A stretch of DNA of 64,000 nucleotides from Chrysaora quinquecirrha (Eukaryota; Cnidaria; Scyphozoa; Semaeostomeae; Pelagiidae). Both the position numbers and the translations under genes were made by a program. The DNA is taken from positions 4,578,026-4,642,025 of the forward strand of contig JACTAT010000037.1 of assembly GCA_014526335.1 (NCBI GenBank). The letters run 5' to 3'. Within the stretch, counting starts at the first letter, position 1; each line of letters opens with the position of its first letter. Of the stretch, positions 21,010 through 32,381 are shown in pieces. The notes below the pieces were generated by a model that saw only the letters and a program-made list of their open reading frames with translations, was not told the origin of the DNA and made no database searches.

Positions 21010-24000
21010 ATGCCTCCTAAGCCAAAACGACAAAAAGTTCAATGCTTGGAGTGCTCAAGGACCTTCGACAGTGACTTTAGATCACGACATAATGAGCGTT
21101 ACCATAAAATAATGCTAAATGAGAGAAAGCACACCAGGTACAAGATTGCTGGAGCCCCGGCGAACCCATTCGAGGTTGGTTTACGATTTTTATTTGTTTG
21201 TGTTTAAGTTTTCTAACTATTTTTTATTGCATTTTACATACGTTAGTATAAGAAACTCATTTGTATAAGAAATCTGTACCCAAAAAAAACAACTTTGTAA
21301 GAAACTAGTCCCTAAAATAGAAAACCGTAGTATACCTATCATCAGCTGCAAACTAAAGAAACTGATAGAGATGGTAAACTGATAGAGACTGGTAGAGACG
21401 GTATGAGAAGGTAATTTGACACTAGATTGTGTGATACTTGTAAAGGCAAGTTAATCGTAAACAAAGTCCTTTCTTCTTCAGGTAAAATTCAACCAGCCCT
21501 CTTAGTACCACCAGAGAAACTTTTGGCACCAGTATGTAGCTCTGAAAACAGAAAGCCTGAGCGAGTTGTCTGAAAAACAGGATGTGCCTTTGAACAGTGA
21601 ATCGGGGAATGTCAAAGAGAAAGAGGATAATACGCAAGAAGAGCTGAAACCATCTTCTCAAGAAAACAGCATGGTAGTATCGGTAAGAGGTACTTTGGTG
21701 TTTCAGTAATGACTCAAGCCCATTACAACTTGTGAGAATTGCCTATAAATAGTGGCATAACTGTGACGAAGATTTTGGGGGTCTCTAGAACCTTGAAGCC
21801 TTATACATAATTCTCGTAAGAAGTAGAGCGTAAAAAACAAATTTGTGCCGTGTGCCCACTTTGGTCGGTTGAAAGTGCGCATGTACCAACCAGTGCATTA
21901 CACTTCTGAGATAATGAAATATATTTGTTGTATATACAACTGTAGTAAAAATTTCGTTTCAGGAAAACATTTCTGCAGGGAAACATCAAGAGAAAAATTT
22001 CAAGTCACTAGTAAATACAAACGAGAAGTTCCCAACCGACCCTGCCTTGTACGAATATCGAGAAATTCAAAAAAATGAGAAGTTGCGAGAAGAACTGTGC
22101 CGTTTAGGACCTTGTCAGCCACATGAGTACGATCGTCAAGCCTTTGAAAGTAAGCTGGATAAATCAACTCGATCATTTCAAGACACGTGGTACCATGATG
22201 CCAAAAAGGGTGAAAGGAAAACTTCCAAAAACAAAAGAGACTGGCTTGTCTATTCTCCAAGGAAGGGGCGTATGTTTTGCTTTTGGTGTATGCTGTTTAT
22301 TCCAGAAACGACACCATACTATGAAGATAACTGGACACAAGTTGGAGTTTCGAACTGGAAGAAGGGAATTCAGAAGATTAAAGAGCACGAGACTGCAGAT
22401 ATTCATTTAGAAGCAGCATTCAAATACTCCTACTTTATATCAGGACAAAACATCAAAACCTGCTTTTCCAAGAGTGCAAAATTGTTTATCAGCAAACGGA
22501 AGAAAAAGTCGAAGAAAACAGAAGAGCAATGACAACTATCTTCGAAGTAGTTTTGTGTCTTGCTCCTCAAAACCTACCTTTTCGTGGTCATGACGAAAGT
22601 AAATTGTCCAGTAACAGAGGTAATTTCAAAGAAATTATTGATCTTGTCGCAAAGTATGACCTGGCACTCGCAAGACAATTAAAGGATAATCCAAAGTATG
22701 GTAATAATCTTGGAAACATTTCTCACTTATAAAGATGTGGTTTCAACCACAGGCAAATTTTTATTTGACACCTTGCAGAACCTGCTTGATGAAAGTGATC
22801 TCAACATCAAAGATATAAGAGGTTTTGGTACAGATGGAGCTGCGAATATGCTTGGTGAATACCGAGGGTTAAAATCCAGAGTTGGCGAGGTCAACCCTCT
22901 TGCAAAGAACGTACACTGTGCATGCCATGTTATCAACTTGATACTAGTACAGGCTTGTACAGGAAACGTTAAAATTAAAGTATTTTGTGCCAACTTGGAG
23001 GAATTATATGCATTTATTGAGGCAAGTCCAAAGCGTCACGACCACTTCAAAAGAATTCAAAAAGAAATGTCCATCACACCTGTAAGGTCTTTGAAACGAC
23101 ATGCGAGCACGAGATGGGAATCACATAGCAAAGTTTTAGCAAACGTGAAAGAAACATACCCTGCAATTATAACAATGCTTGAAGAAGTCATTCAAGAAGA
23201 AAATTCTGCTGATGTTTTAACGAAAGCAAATGGACTTCTTAATTTTGCCAAAGAATTCGAATTCACGTTGATGACGGTGGTTTTCAGCGAAATACTGCAA
23301 ATCACCAATAAACTAAGTAAATCACTTCAAGCAAATGAAATTTTGATCTGAGTGAAGCATTTCTGCAAATAGACTCATGCATAAAAGAATAACAAGCATT
23401 AAGAAGTGATGCAAAGCTGGAAGGTTTTATTGAAAAAGCCACAGCACTCGCAAAGGAAGCAGATACGGAAACATGGTTTGCCGAAAAGAGAAACCGTAAA
23501 AGAAAGCGACATTTTGACGAATTGGCCTCTGATGAGAACCCAACCGACCCAAAAGTGGCCTTCAAGAAAGATGTGTATTTTTTCGCATTGGATATCATAA
23601 AACAGCAGATGTCGGACCGGTTTGACAAACATAGAGACCTGCTTGCATCATTCTAATGCTTGACGCCTGACAGTCTTCTTACTAAGACAGCAGCTGAAAA
23701 CAAGGGCAGATTGGAAATAATATTGAGGGAGTATGGAACAAGAAATGGTTCCGGGGATATTTGTGATGAAGATGATGAAATTTACCGCGAATATTCCATT
23801 TTTCAAACGAGATTTAAGGAAAGTAATGGTGTTAAAATTCCAAAGAAAGTTCGTTATGCTGTTCAAAAGAAGAAACGGAAGATATTTAAATGGAAAGAGC
23901 AGCAATGTCTTTGCAAGTCGCCAAAGGATGTTTTCGAATTTCTATTCACATCAAAGCTCTACAAAACACTACCAAACCTTTACAAATTGTATCAGCTCTT

Positions 24001-24208
24001 TTTGACCATACCTGTAACAACAGCTGAAACAGAGCGGTCATTTTCCAAGCTCAAGCTAATCAAAACTCACCAGAGGTCAACAATGAAACATCAGCGAACA
24101 AATGACCTGGCTGTTATATCCATCGAAAAACAAAGATCTATCGAGATTGGCAAGGCCCTTGATATATTTGCATCGATGAAAGATAGAAGGAAGGATTTCA
24201 TTTTATAG
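21010..24208 (+). pseudogene. hAT transposase (ZMYM1-like), copy 1, deleted catalytic region
   Basis: Exon 1 (21010-21174) encodes a Cys2-His2-like finger (CLECSRTF...HNERYHK). Two introns are suggested: a donor after 21174 with acceptor TTCTTCTTCAG at about 21481, and a donor GTAAGAGG at about 21683 with acceptor TTTCAG at about 21962. Then follow a TTF-like zinc motif (GRMFCFWCMLF), an RNase-H-fold piece with FGTDGAANML (second Asp), the ASTRWESHSK region, and the hATC dimerisation domain (AETERSFSKLKLIKTHQRS). Between KYGN and TFLTYKD (about 22703) the part that should hold the first catalytic Asp is missing. Further stops lie near 22530, 23350 and 23655. It cannot make an active transposase. 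Confidence 0.85.
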
Positions 24209-24561
24209 AGGCAAATGAAAAGAACAGCATACATAATACTAGCGTTTTTCTTTTGTTCATATGAAATATTTTCGATATTGCGCAGTCACTTAAATGTATC
24301 TTTGCTTGTCACACATGCAACAATCAAATTGAACAATGGTTCAATTATTATTTCTGACTTGGTGCATTCTTCTTTTATTGCGTGTTAGGATAGGTTGAAA
24401 GCAAATAGCAGTTTTGCCACGTTACCTTTTTTACCAGAAAATTTTGTTGGAAAATTTCAGCTATTTGCCCCCCCCCCAAGAAATTTTTGAATTTCCGCCA
24501 CTGTATCTTTGCCTAGCAAAATTTTAAACAAAACATCTCCAGACATTAAAATAGTCTAACC

Positions 24562-27500
24562 ATGAACTTGAAATGCATAACAATAAATTTTCAAAACGTC
24601 AGACCATACTCCAGTGGGTTAAAAACCAAAAACAGGACAATATCTTCTTGCAAGAAACGCACCTTTCCTTGGCTGATCTTGATCTGTTAAAACAGGAATG
24701 GGATGGCCAAGTGTTTTTGTTTCCTGGCAACAACCACAGCGCAGGAGTTTGTACGCTTTTCTCTCGTAGATCAAATTTGAAATTAATTTCTCAATCCCAT
24801 GATCTCGCTGGACGGTATTTGAATCTCATATGCGACTTTGGTGAGGCACATATTCAATTTTGCAACATTTATGCGCCTAACCATGTTTCTCAACGTAAGG
24901 ACTTTTTTAAATCTTTCCACGCTGTTCTGAAAGGGGGCATCCCTACAGTTTTTTGTTGAGATTTTAACTGCATCGAAGACTCCTTTTTAGACAAAAACGG
25001 TGGAGACTCCGATTTAGCAATAACAGCTTTAAAAGCCTTGCAACTGCTCAACCTAACGTACGATTTTAAGGACGTTTTCCGACATTTTAATCCATCAACA
25101 CGAAATTTCACATGGACCAATCCTGATGGTTCTATCTCGTGTCGGTTAGACAAATTTTATGTGTCTGGAGATATTTTTCGTAATTGTAGTTATTCAAACA
25201 TAGTGTTTTTTCCCTATTCCGATCATGATGCTCCAAGCATCTTGTTTAGACTCCCGAACTCTTTGAAAAAGGGTCCAGGAGTTTGGAAATTTAATACCTC
25301 TCTTTTAGATAATCCTATTTTTGTCGATAAAATCAAATCCTTCTGGTCCCATTGGCAGCTACGGAAGATTGACTTCCGAGATCTAAATGCCTGGTGGGAT
25401 ATTGGGAAATGTAAAATTAAACATATTGCTATGAAACTCTCTAAGTGCTTAGCACGGGAACGTCGCCAAAAGCGAGCCCGTTTAGAAAATAAGCTCAGGG
25501 ATCTTAGCGCCTTAAAGCCGTCTAGGCCTGTTTTAGATGCCATCGAGGCTCTAAAGTCTGACATTACAGACCTTGATAACACTCTCGTTCATGGTGCAAG
25601 AATTCGTTCAAAGGAACGCTTCTACATCGAGTTTGAAAAGCCTTCCAAATACTTTTACTTATTAGAAAATTCTCATCAAAGCTCTAAAGTCATTTCTGCA
25701 TTAAAATGCGATGGCAGAAGCGTTACCTCCACTCAGGATATACTAGAAAATTCTGCTCAGTTTTACGAAAATATATACACCGTCGAGAATCCTGATCTTG
25801 TAGCTCAAGAATTTCTTCTTTCGCAAATCGGAAAACGTCTATCACCCGAAGAAAGGGACTCTTTAGAGATTAAACTTGATTCACAATCATGTTATGATGC
25901 TCTGTCCTCAATGAAGATCCAAAAATCGCCCGGCTCTGATGGCCTTCCTTCAGAATTTTATAAAACTTTCTGGCTAATACTTGGCTCCGATCTTGTTGAT
26001 GTTCTCAATTACTCTCTTTACTCTGGTTTGCTCCCCGAGTCCATGAGACTTGCTTTGATATCCCTTTTGTTCAAAAAAGGAGACAAACTGGACCTCAAAA
26101 ATTGGCGTCCGATATGTCTCCTTAATGTTGATTATAAAATTGGCACTAAAGCCCTTGCAAACGGCCTTAAAACCGTTCTTCCTTCTATATTGAACGAGGA
26201 CCAAACATGTTGCGTCCCCGGAAGAACTAACCTTTTTTCTAGTTAGAGATTCAGTCTCTTACGCCCAACAAAAGAATCTTTCCTTAGCAATTATCAAAGT
26301 TGATTAAGAGAAAGCTTTTGATTGTGTAAATTGGGATTTTCTTTATAAAATAATGATGCATATGAATTTCGGACCCATCTTCATCAGCTTCATCACAACA
26401 ATCTACAACAATGTGTCGTCATGTGTCCTAAATAACAGTCATTCTTCCAGAAAGTTTCTTCTCCAATGAGGGGTCCGCCAAGGATGCCCTCTTTCTCCTT
26501 TATTGTACTGTTTGGTAGCAGAAACACTAGGTAATGCAGTCCGAAATAATAGTCTTGTCTCTGGATTACCACTCCCTGGTTCCGCTTCACCGGCTAAAAT
26601 CAGCCAATATGCAGATGACACAACCATCCTTGTTACTGACGATAATTCAGTAAAAAAAGCTTTCAAATCAGTCCGTGATTTTGAAGCTGGATCAGGCTCC
26701 AAAGTAAATTTCTCGAAAGGGAAATCCCAAGGTGTCTGGTTCAGGAAATACAAAGGTTACGCTTCACGCTCTGTCCCAGAACTAAACTGGATTTCTGAGG
26801 ACATTGAAATCCTTGGTGTTGCTTTTGGCTCAAATGAGGCAATCAACAACGCTTTTACTAAGCTGGTCAATAAACTGGAGCAACGTCTCCTCGCTTGGTC
26901 GAATCGCTCTCTATCATTGCATGGAAAAGTAATGATCATTAACACACTTGGTCTTTCCGGTCTCATTTACCTCTCTACCGTCCATCCTATTCCTCCTAAC
27001 ATCCTAACAAAGGATCTATACACTTGTATTCAACTTTTTATGGTCGTCTAGAAATGAACTCGCCAAACGAGAAGTCATCTACCAACCCCGAGATAAAGGG
27101 GCCTTAGGCCTCATTAACCTTCGGCTGAAGAATCAAGCCCTCCTTCTGGGCTCCTTACATACAATTTGTGATCAAGGAGCAACTGTTAAATGGATTTTCC
27201 TTTCTCGCTATTGGATTGCTCGCAGCCTTTCAAAATACTCTACCTTATGGTCCTTTCTTAGAAGCAATAACACTCCAAATTCCCTTTATCGTCCTCCCCT
27301 CTACAATATTTTGTTGTCGCTTGTAAATAAGCTTAGTGCTGACATCAAATCATTTAATTCTGATAGCTTAAATGTACGTAATTTATATAAACTTATATTA
27401 AATAGGTTGCAGATTGAACCTCAATCACAACAAATCTGGGAGATCGTCGTCCAGTCACGCAACCTCCCTTGGAATATTATTTGGTCCTCCTCTCTTCAAG

Positions 27501-27872
27501 GCCTATCTACAGGATACGAAAATGATGTTTCCTGGAAAATTACCCATCGCGTTTTGAAAACTTTAGATTATCTCAAATCCTGGGGCCTTAAAACCGATGG
27601 TCTATGTAAACGCTGTAATAAAGCTGAAACCATAGAGCACGTGTTTCTGGAATGCCCTGTTGCTATAGAGACTTGGATTAATTTTAAAGAAATATTGCAA
27701 TCTCTTGGCACAAACAGTTTCGATTTGACGACGTAAACTGTTTTCTTGCGCATCCTCCCCACCTCTGTAAGTTTTCATTGTAGACCTCTTTTATTGTACC
27801 TAATAAAATTAATTTGTTATCATATCTGGAATAGCAGATGCAAAGCTGTTTATGATAAGAAATTTCAAACTA
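24562..27872 (+). pseudogene. ORF2 of LINE A2, main piece (APE endonuclease + RT)
   Basis: The ATG at 24562 begins MNLKCITINFQNVR, the usual APE start, then the frame shifts near 24600. The endonuclease shows FLQETHL (about 24640) and an NIYAPN motif (about 24867). The catalytic-type DFN follows an in-frame TGA at 24957-24959, where copy sequence suggests a Gly codon. S-DH-P (about 25218) follows. RT motifs are SPGSDGLP, NWRPICLLNVDYK, EDQTC..PGR, a QGCPLSPLLY at about 26485 and YADD at about 26610. Several stops and frameshifts lie between 26220 and 26470 and near 27050. The composite element cuts it at 27872. The C-terminus is at 29438-29595. Confidence 0.88.
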
Positions 27873-28098
27873 CAATCCTCGCCAAAAAGGCTGGGACACT
27901 TCGAACTTTTGTAAAATTCTCGCTCTAAAGACGCATACCCCCCCCCCCGACTCAATGTTGGTGAAATCGATGTTGACAGTGGTCCCAACATTGAGTCGGG
28001 GGGGGGGTCTTATTACCCAAATATTTTGTAATGGGACGGGGTTTTTAAGGAAAAACATACTTATAACATACTGTCCCCAATATTTTTGACGAGGATTG
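27873..28098. repeat. 226-bp terminal unit with C-tract/G-tract hairpin (left)
   Basis: The ends are CAATCCTCGCCAAAAA and TTTTTGACGAGGATTG. In the middle, a run of C followed by GACTCAATGTTGG is mirrored by CCAACATTGAGTC and a run of G, giving a strong hairpin with a G-rich strand that could form a quadruplex. It looks like a MITE in its own right. Confidence 0.8.
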
Positions 28099-29202
28099 TC
28101 TGAGCAAGAGCAGAAATCTAAAATTGTATTTTTCTCAAGAATGGAAGGAATCAAAAGGCTCAAGTGATGTTTATTGTAAATAGGAGGAATGACTTTATAT
28201 TTTGGGGGGCTTTGGGGGGTCAGGGCCAAAATTTTGCAAAATGTGAAAATTCATTGAGAAGTGAAGGAATCCTTTGAAAAGGCCGTAATTCACTTTCCAA
28301 CATCGCAAAATCATAAGAGGCAACGGTACACATTTTCAGCTGCAGAAGCAATACCTTTATCATTGAAATGCATCTTTAGAACCGTTCTGTAGACCACAAT
28401 TCAAGCGATGCGTCTGCCGCCATGGAGGAGAGAGCTTGACATCTAAGAAACTGACAGTTCTCCATCATTTTCTACCGCATAAAAATGGAATAACTCAAGT
28501 CCAAATAATTTCCCCATACTTCTCGCTATCCGACAATACATTTCTGGGGGTATTTCATGTTATAAAATAATTTTCCCTTTTTGTCATTCCTTCTGAGTTC
28601 GTTTTCTGACAGTTCTCCACTCTCTGTAGTAAGTAAACAATACAGCCGGTGAAAACCTATCTTTAAAAACAGGTGGAGAACTGTGAGAAATATACTTTGC
28701 CATGCATTGGCAGTCGAACTCTGTTGAAAATCTTAAAGTAGACATGAAATAATACAGAATTACAAAGTGACAAGTGCAGTCTTTCAAGCAATGAGGAGAT
28801 ATTGACATTTGAAGATGGAGAACTGTGGGGAGAACTGTGTGGAGAACTGTAGAACTTGGCATCCCGCTTGGTTGCTCCTTATTCAATTTCGCAGTCCATC
28901 AAATAACAATGCCAATTATGCTTACTTTAGCATTCTTCCGTTCTCTGTTGTGAAGATCAACAACACTGGAAACCAAGTACATCATGCCTGCATAATTCGT
29001 TTCATTTTCTGAATTTCGTAATAATTCACTGCTAAACAGTGGAGTCTGTTTATGAGCTTTGATGAAAAGTTTTCCGTTTATAGTTAGATTCGTCTCGAGA
29101 CAACATAATGCAGACTGTTTTATGTAAATTTACAACCCTCCCGTTACTGTTTATAATAGAATTTCTGACCTTCTGTTTTGCTGTGATTACTCAAAATTCA
29201 GA

Positions 29203-29435
29203 CAATCCTCGCCAAAAAGGCTGGGACACTTTGAACTTTTGTAAAATTCTCGCTCTAAAGACGCATACCCCCCTCCCCCCAACTCAATGTTGGTGAAATC
29301 GATGTTGACACTGGTCCCAACATTGAGTCGGGGGGGGAGGGGGGTCTTATTACCCAAATATTTTGTAATGGGACGGGGTTTTTAAGGTAAAACATACTAA
29401 TAACATACTGTCCCCAATATTTTTGACGAGGATTG
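29203..29435. repeat. 233-bp terminal unit with C-tract/G-tract hairpin (right)
   Basis: Same structure and orientation as the left unit, with a slightly longer interrupted C/G tract. The words directly inside the two units, TCTGA on the left and TCAGA on the right, are reverse complements. Confidence 0.8.
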
Positions 29436-29437
29436 TA

Positions 29438-29595
29438 GTAAGCAAATTATCCTAGAAATCAGAAAAGTAATCAGAGATCGAATCAGGATAGCCTTTAACA
29501 CTATATCAATGGATGGAGGAAAGTCTCTCAAGTCTTTCACTGTAAATAGTTTAATTGCAAGCGTAGAAAATAATTCAATTCAATTTAACATTTAA
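29438..29595 (+). pseudogene. ORF2 of LINE A2, C-terminal piece
   Basis: In frame with the C-terminus of A1, it shares GGKSL..FTVN and VENNSI, and ends at TAA 29593-29595. It is separated from the rest of ORF2 by the composite element. Confidence 0.85.
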
Positions 29596-29891
29596 TTTTT
29601 TAATCATTTCAAGTAGTTCAATTATCACACGAACAATACTACGAGATTTTAATTATTATTGTATTAAGTAAGATTGACAATTACATCTGATTAAATGTGT
29701 TTCATAACAGTATGATATGGAATTAATACAGTATAATTGTAATTAATTAGTTTCGATCACTAAAATTTTTTGTATCATTGTAATTAATCTGATTTCATGT
29801 ACACTGCCCTTGCCATCTCTATGGGGGGCCTGGAGGTGTAGCTACTGCTTAACAGGGGGCACCTCCAAATAATATAAAATGAAAAAAAAAA

Positions 29892-30052
29892 GTATCTGTT
29901 CTTATCAGCTTAATATCTGATATGCACCAAAGGGTGCTCAAATATTAAACTGATTTTTGGAATTGGTCTGTGGGTCTGAAGCTTGCTTCACCCCGGACAC
30001 AGGTTGTCCTGGTATTGCAGTGCCGCCATGGATGGCCCACCCCCTCATCTTC
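29892..30052 (+). ncRNA. U2: U2 snRNA gene (ii), 3' part
   Basis: It begins at U2 nt 36 directly after the A2 tail and runs to GGATGGCCCACC. The Sm-type site GATTTTTGG is intact, and the terminal region reads GTCCTGGTATTGCAGTGCCG, closer to other animals' U2 than copy (i). Its promoter and first 25 nt are 15.9 kb upstream. Confidence 0.95.
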
Positions 30053-30420
30053 AAGTGTAAATAAAACAAGCAACACAGCAAACCTTCCACTATGCCACAT
30101 CTCTGTCTGTCGTCATCGTCTTGCCAACAGCAATGCAGCAACATGCGGATGTCTTGCCAATCCACCTTTCATATTCCACTACATCAACTATTGGTATAGC
30201 CACCTTGAACAGCATGTGTTCTGTCCTTCTTCATTCGACCTTTCACCACAGCATAGCTTCACTGGCTTCCAACAGCGATGTGTATTACCAAAGCTGTTCT
30301 CATCCTTTGCTAATCTCAATGGAATGGCAGTGCCACCCTTTCACTTGTGGTCTGTTACCGATGCACCACATTTGAAACGAGAAGTTCCTCAACGATGCTC
30401 CCTCGGCAAGAAAAATCTGC
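30053..30420 (+). other. U2-U1 intergenic spacer (unit ii)
   Basis: It matches 3063-3442 with a few substitutions and small indels. It should contain the U1 promoter. No gene is seen. Confidence 0.8.
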
Positions 30421-30455
30421 ATACTTACCTGACGGGGAAGAAGTGTCTCAACATG
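30421..30455 (+). ncRNA. U1: U1 snRNA gene (ii), 5' part (nt 1-35)
   Basis: It is identical to 3443-3477. It ends in the loop at ACATG, which opens ORF1 of LINE B2 (MDPSGNS). The 3' part is at 49522-49648. Confidence 0.93.
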
Positions 30456-31288
30456 GACCCGTCAGGTAATAGTGCTGCTGTACAAGAAGATGATATAAAT
30501 AATTTCGAACCATGACGGCGTGGGTGATGGTCGCGAAAAAGTTGTGAGCAAAGTTTTCCCTTTGTGACGGGTTACACTTCAAGATGATATCAAATTAGTC
30601 ACAAAAATTTTACTTCATTTCTTATACGTCAAATAAATATTCTGTTTGGTGGAGATTTCTGAAGCAAGCCCCGAGAAATTTGAAAGCTTTCAATTCGACG
30701 ACAACGACAGAAGGTAGGCCTAAGTGTTCCTTGGTCACGCCAAATTTTCAACAAGATTGCCATGGACGAAGAGAACGTAAGGAAAGTTGTAGCTGAGGCT
30801 GTGAAAGATGCTATATCGGTGTTACCTGATAAAAACGCAATGGAGGATTCGCTATCAAAACTAGAAGTTAAAATCAACCAAATTATTCTGGAGGAAATAA
30901 AAAAAGCAACTGTTCCCTTGAACGACAAGATCGAAAAATTGGAGCTCAAACATGCTGTTTACGAAGCTCACTTCTCCGGCATCAAGCAAAGATTATATGA
31001 AGCAGAGCAGAGGCTAGAAGAAGCTGAGCAATACAGCCGCAGGGCATGCCTTAGAATCTATGGTATCCCATTGCCAAGTTCTTCTGAAAGTGCGGCTGCT
31101 TGTTTCAGCAAGGTGAAAGATGTTTTTAAAGAAATGGATGTTGAGGTACCTGATGAGGTAATCGACCGGGCGCATTGCATTGGCAAGAAAGAGAAGAGTA
31201 ACCAAACGGGAGTAACAGGTCAAGCAATGATTGTTAAGTTCACATCATCGAGACATTTTCGACAATGGAGATTTATTTTGGAAAACTG

Positions 31289-31361
31289 TGGTGAGAGCGA
31301 GCTTCGAACTCGCGGCCTCCTGTTTTCATGACAGGCGCTCTACCGACTGAGCTATCTCACC
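31289..31361 (-). tRNA. tRNA-like gene 1 (anticodon position reads TGA)
   Basis: It forms a complete cloverleaf: acceptor GGTGAGA/TCTCACC, D arm GCTC-AGTCGGTA-GAGC, anticodon stem CCTGT/ACAGG, and T arm GCGAG-TTCGAAG-CTCGC with box B GTTCGAAGC. The seven-base anticodon loop is CATGAAA, so position 33 is A instead of the near-universal T and position 34-36 reads TGA. The short variable loop excludes a normal tRNA-Ser. One extra base in the loop of a tRNA-Phe (GAA) ancestor is possible. Confidence 0.75.
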
Positions 31362-31663
31362 ATGCTATACTTAAGCATTGTTCATTGATATCCAGTTAGT
31401 GTGGTGACGTGTACAGCTTGTCTAAACACCGCGATCTCAATGTCCTAAACGGTGCCCGGCGATTTGTTTTGATGCCCTCGACTCCACATATACACGTCAC
31501 CTTTAACCCCACAATTTTCCATCTCCATTGTCTGACGGTATATTTTGATACTATATTTATGACAATAATTTTGGTAGAATTTTCGACAATGGAGATTTAT
31601 TTTGGAAAACAGTACACGTCACCACCTAACTGGATATCAATGAACAATGCTTAAGTATAGCAT

Positions 31664-31733
31664 GGTGAGATAGCTCAGTCGGTAGAGCGCCTGTCATGAA
31701 AACAGGAGGCATGAGTTCAAGCTCGCCTCACCA
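31664..31733 (+). tRNA. tRNA-like gene 2, degenerate T arm
   Basis: It is identical to gene 1 through the anticodon arm, but the T arm reads ATGAGTTCAAGCTCGC with lost bases, so the T stem is broken. Probably a pseudogene. Confidence 0.65.
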
Positions 31734-31984
31734 CAGTTTTCCAAAATAAATCTCCATTGTCGAAAATTCTACCAAAATTATTGTCATAAATATAGTATCA
31801 AAATATACCGTCAGACAATGGAGATGGAAAATTGTGGGGTTAAAGGTGACGTGTATATGTGGAGTCGAGGGCATCAAAACAAATCGCTGGGCACCGTTTA
31901 GGACATTGAGATCGCGGTGTTTAGACAAGCTGTACACGTCACCACACTAACTGGATATCAATGAACCATGCTTAAGTATAGCAA

Positions 31985-32057
31985 GGTGAGATAGCTCAGT
32001 CGGTAGAGCGCCTGTCATGAAAACAGGAGGCCGCGAGTTCGAAGCTCGCTCTCACCA
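31985..32057 (+). tRNA. tRNA-like gene 3 (anticodon position reads TGA)
   Basis: It has the same 73-nt cloverleaf as gene 1, including the unusual CATGAAA anticodon loop. Intact box A and box B sequences suggest RNA polymerase III could transcribe it, though no long T-run follows closely. Confidence 0.75.
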
Positions 32058-32308
32058 CAGTTTTCCAAAATAAATCTCCATTGTCGAAAATTCTACCAAA
32101 ATTATTGTCATAAATATAGTATCAAAATATACCGTCAGACAATGGAGATGGAAAATTGTGGGGTTAAAGGTGACGTGTATATGTGGAGTCGAGGGCATCA
32201 AAACAAATCGCCGGGCACCGTTTAGGACATTGAGATCGCGGTGTTTAGACAAGCTGTACACGTCACCACACTAACTGGATATCAATGAACCATGCTTAAG
32301 TATAGCAT

Positions 32309-32381
32309 GGTGAGATAGCTCAGTCGGTAGAGCGCCTGTCATGAAAACAGGAGGCCGCGAGTTCGAAGCTCGCTCTCACCA
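32309..32381 (+). tRNA. tRNA-like gene 4 (anticodon position reads TGA)
   Basis: It is identical to gene 3 and lies 324 bp downstream. The sequence after it matches the start of the shared spacer and then stops at the insertion boundary. Confidence 0.75.

Larger units (their letters stand above)
15441..24503 (+). mobile_element. hAT element copy 1, 5' end lost, in LINE A2
   Basis: The 3' terminus AATTTCCGCCACTG (ends 24503) is identical to that of the complete copy at 34258-39736. It is followed by TATCTTTG. On the left, LINE A2 stops at TATCTTTA (15441-15448), giving an 8-bp duplication with one mismatch, as expected for hAT. The left terminus CAGTGGCGG is absent. About 25 bp of unexplained sequence leads straight into an inverted-repeat arm (15475). 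A Penelope-like element occupies 15674-20592. From 20593 to 24503 it is almost identical to copy 2. Confidence 0.82.
27873..29435. mobile_element. TA-flanked composite element in LINE A2 ORF2
   Basis: Two nearly identical units (27873-28098 and 29203-29435), both in the same orientation, flank a 1.1-kb interior. The outer ends CAATCCTCG and CGAGGATTG are inverted repeats. A TA duplication surrounds the whole (27871-27872 and 29436-29437), and removing it restores the ORF2 C-terminus. TA duplications are typical of Tc1/mariner-type transposition. No transposase is encoded. The interior has repeated GACAGTTCTCC words in both orientations and no convincing ORF. Confidence 0.78.
13986..29891 (+). 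mobile_element. LINE family A, copy A2 (Tx1-group, inserted in U2)
   Basis: This full-length LINE carries a 5' UTR (13986-14243), ORF1 with three CCHC knuckles, ORF2 with APE endonuclease and RT, and a 3' UTR ending in an A-rich tail at U2 nt 36. Nested inside are a hAT element with a Penelope-like insertion (15441-24503) and a TA-flanked composite element (27873-29435). Without them it is about 5.3 kb. The 3' end (GGGGGCCTGGAGGTGTA ... AAAATGAAAAAAAAA) is nearly identical to that of A1. Confidence 0.9.

Noticed and set aside
13986..29891. A host gene with introns between ORF1 at 14244 and ORF2 at 24562
   Set aside because: The two belong to one LINE. The gap is explained by hAT and Penelope insertions flanked by an 8-bp duplication.
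30456..30760. A third, unrelated LINE family targeting U1 (LINE C directly after the U1 5' part)
   Set aside because: LINE C is inserted 49 bp inside LINE B2, with an AATAATT duplication and a restored ORF1 when removed. It is not U1-specific on this evidence.
31289..32381. tRNA-Sec or suppressor tRNA genes, because the anticodon position reads TGA
   Set aside because: Selenocysteine tRNA has UCA, longer arms and about 90 nt. Here the loop lacks U33, so a mutated ordinary tRNA is more likely.
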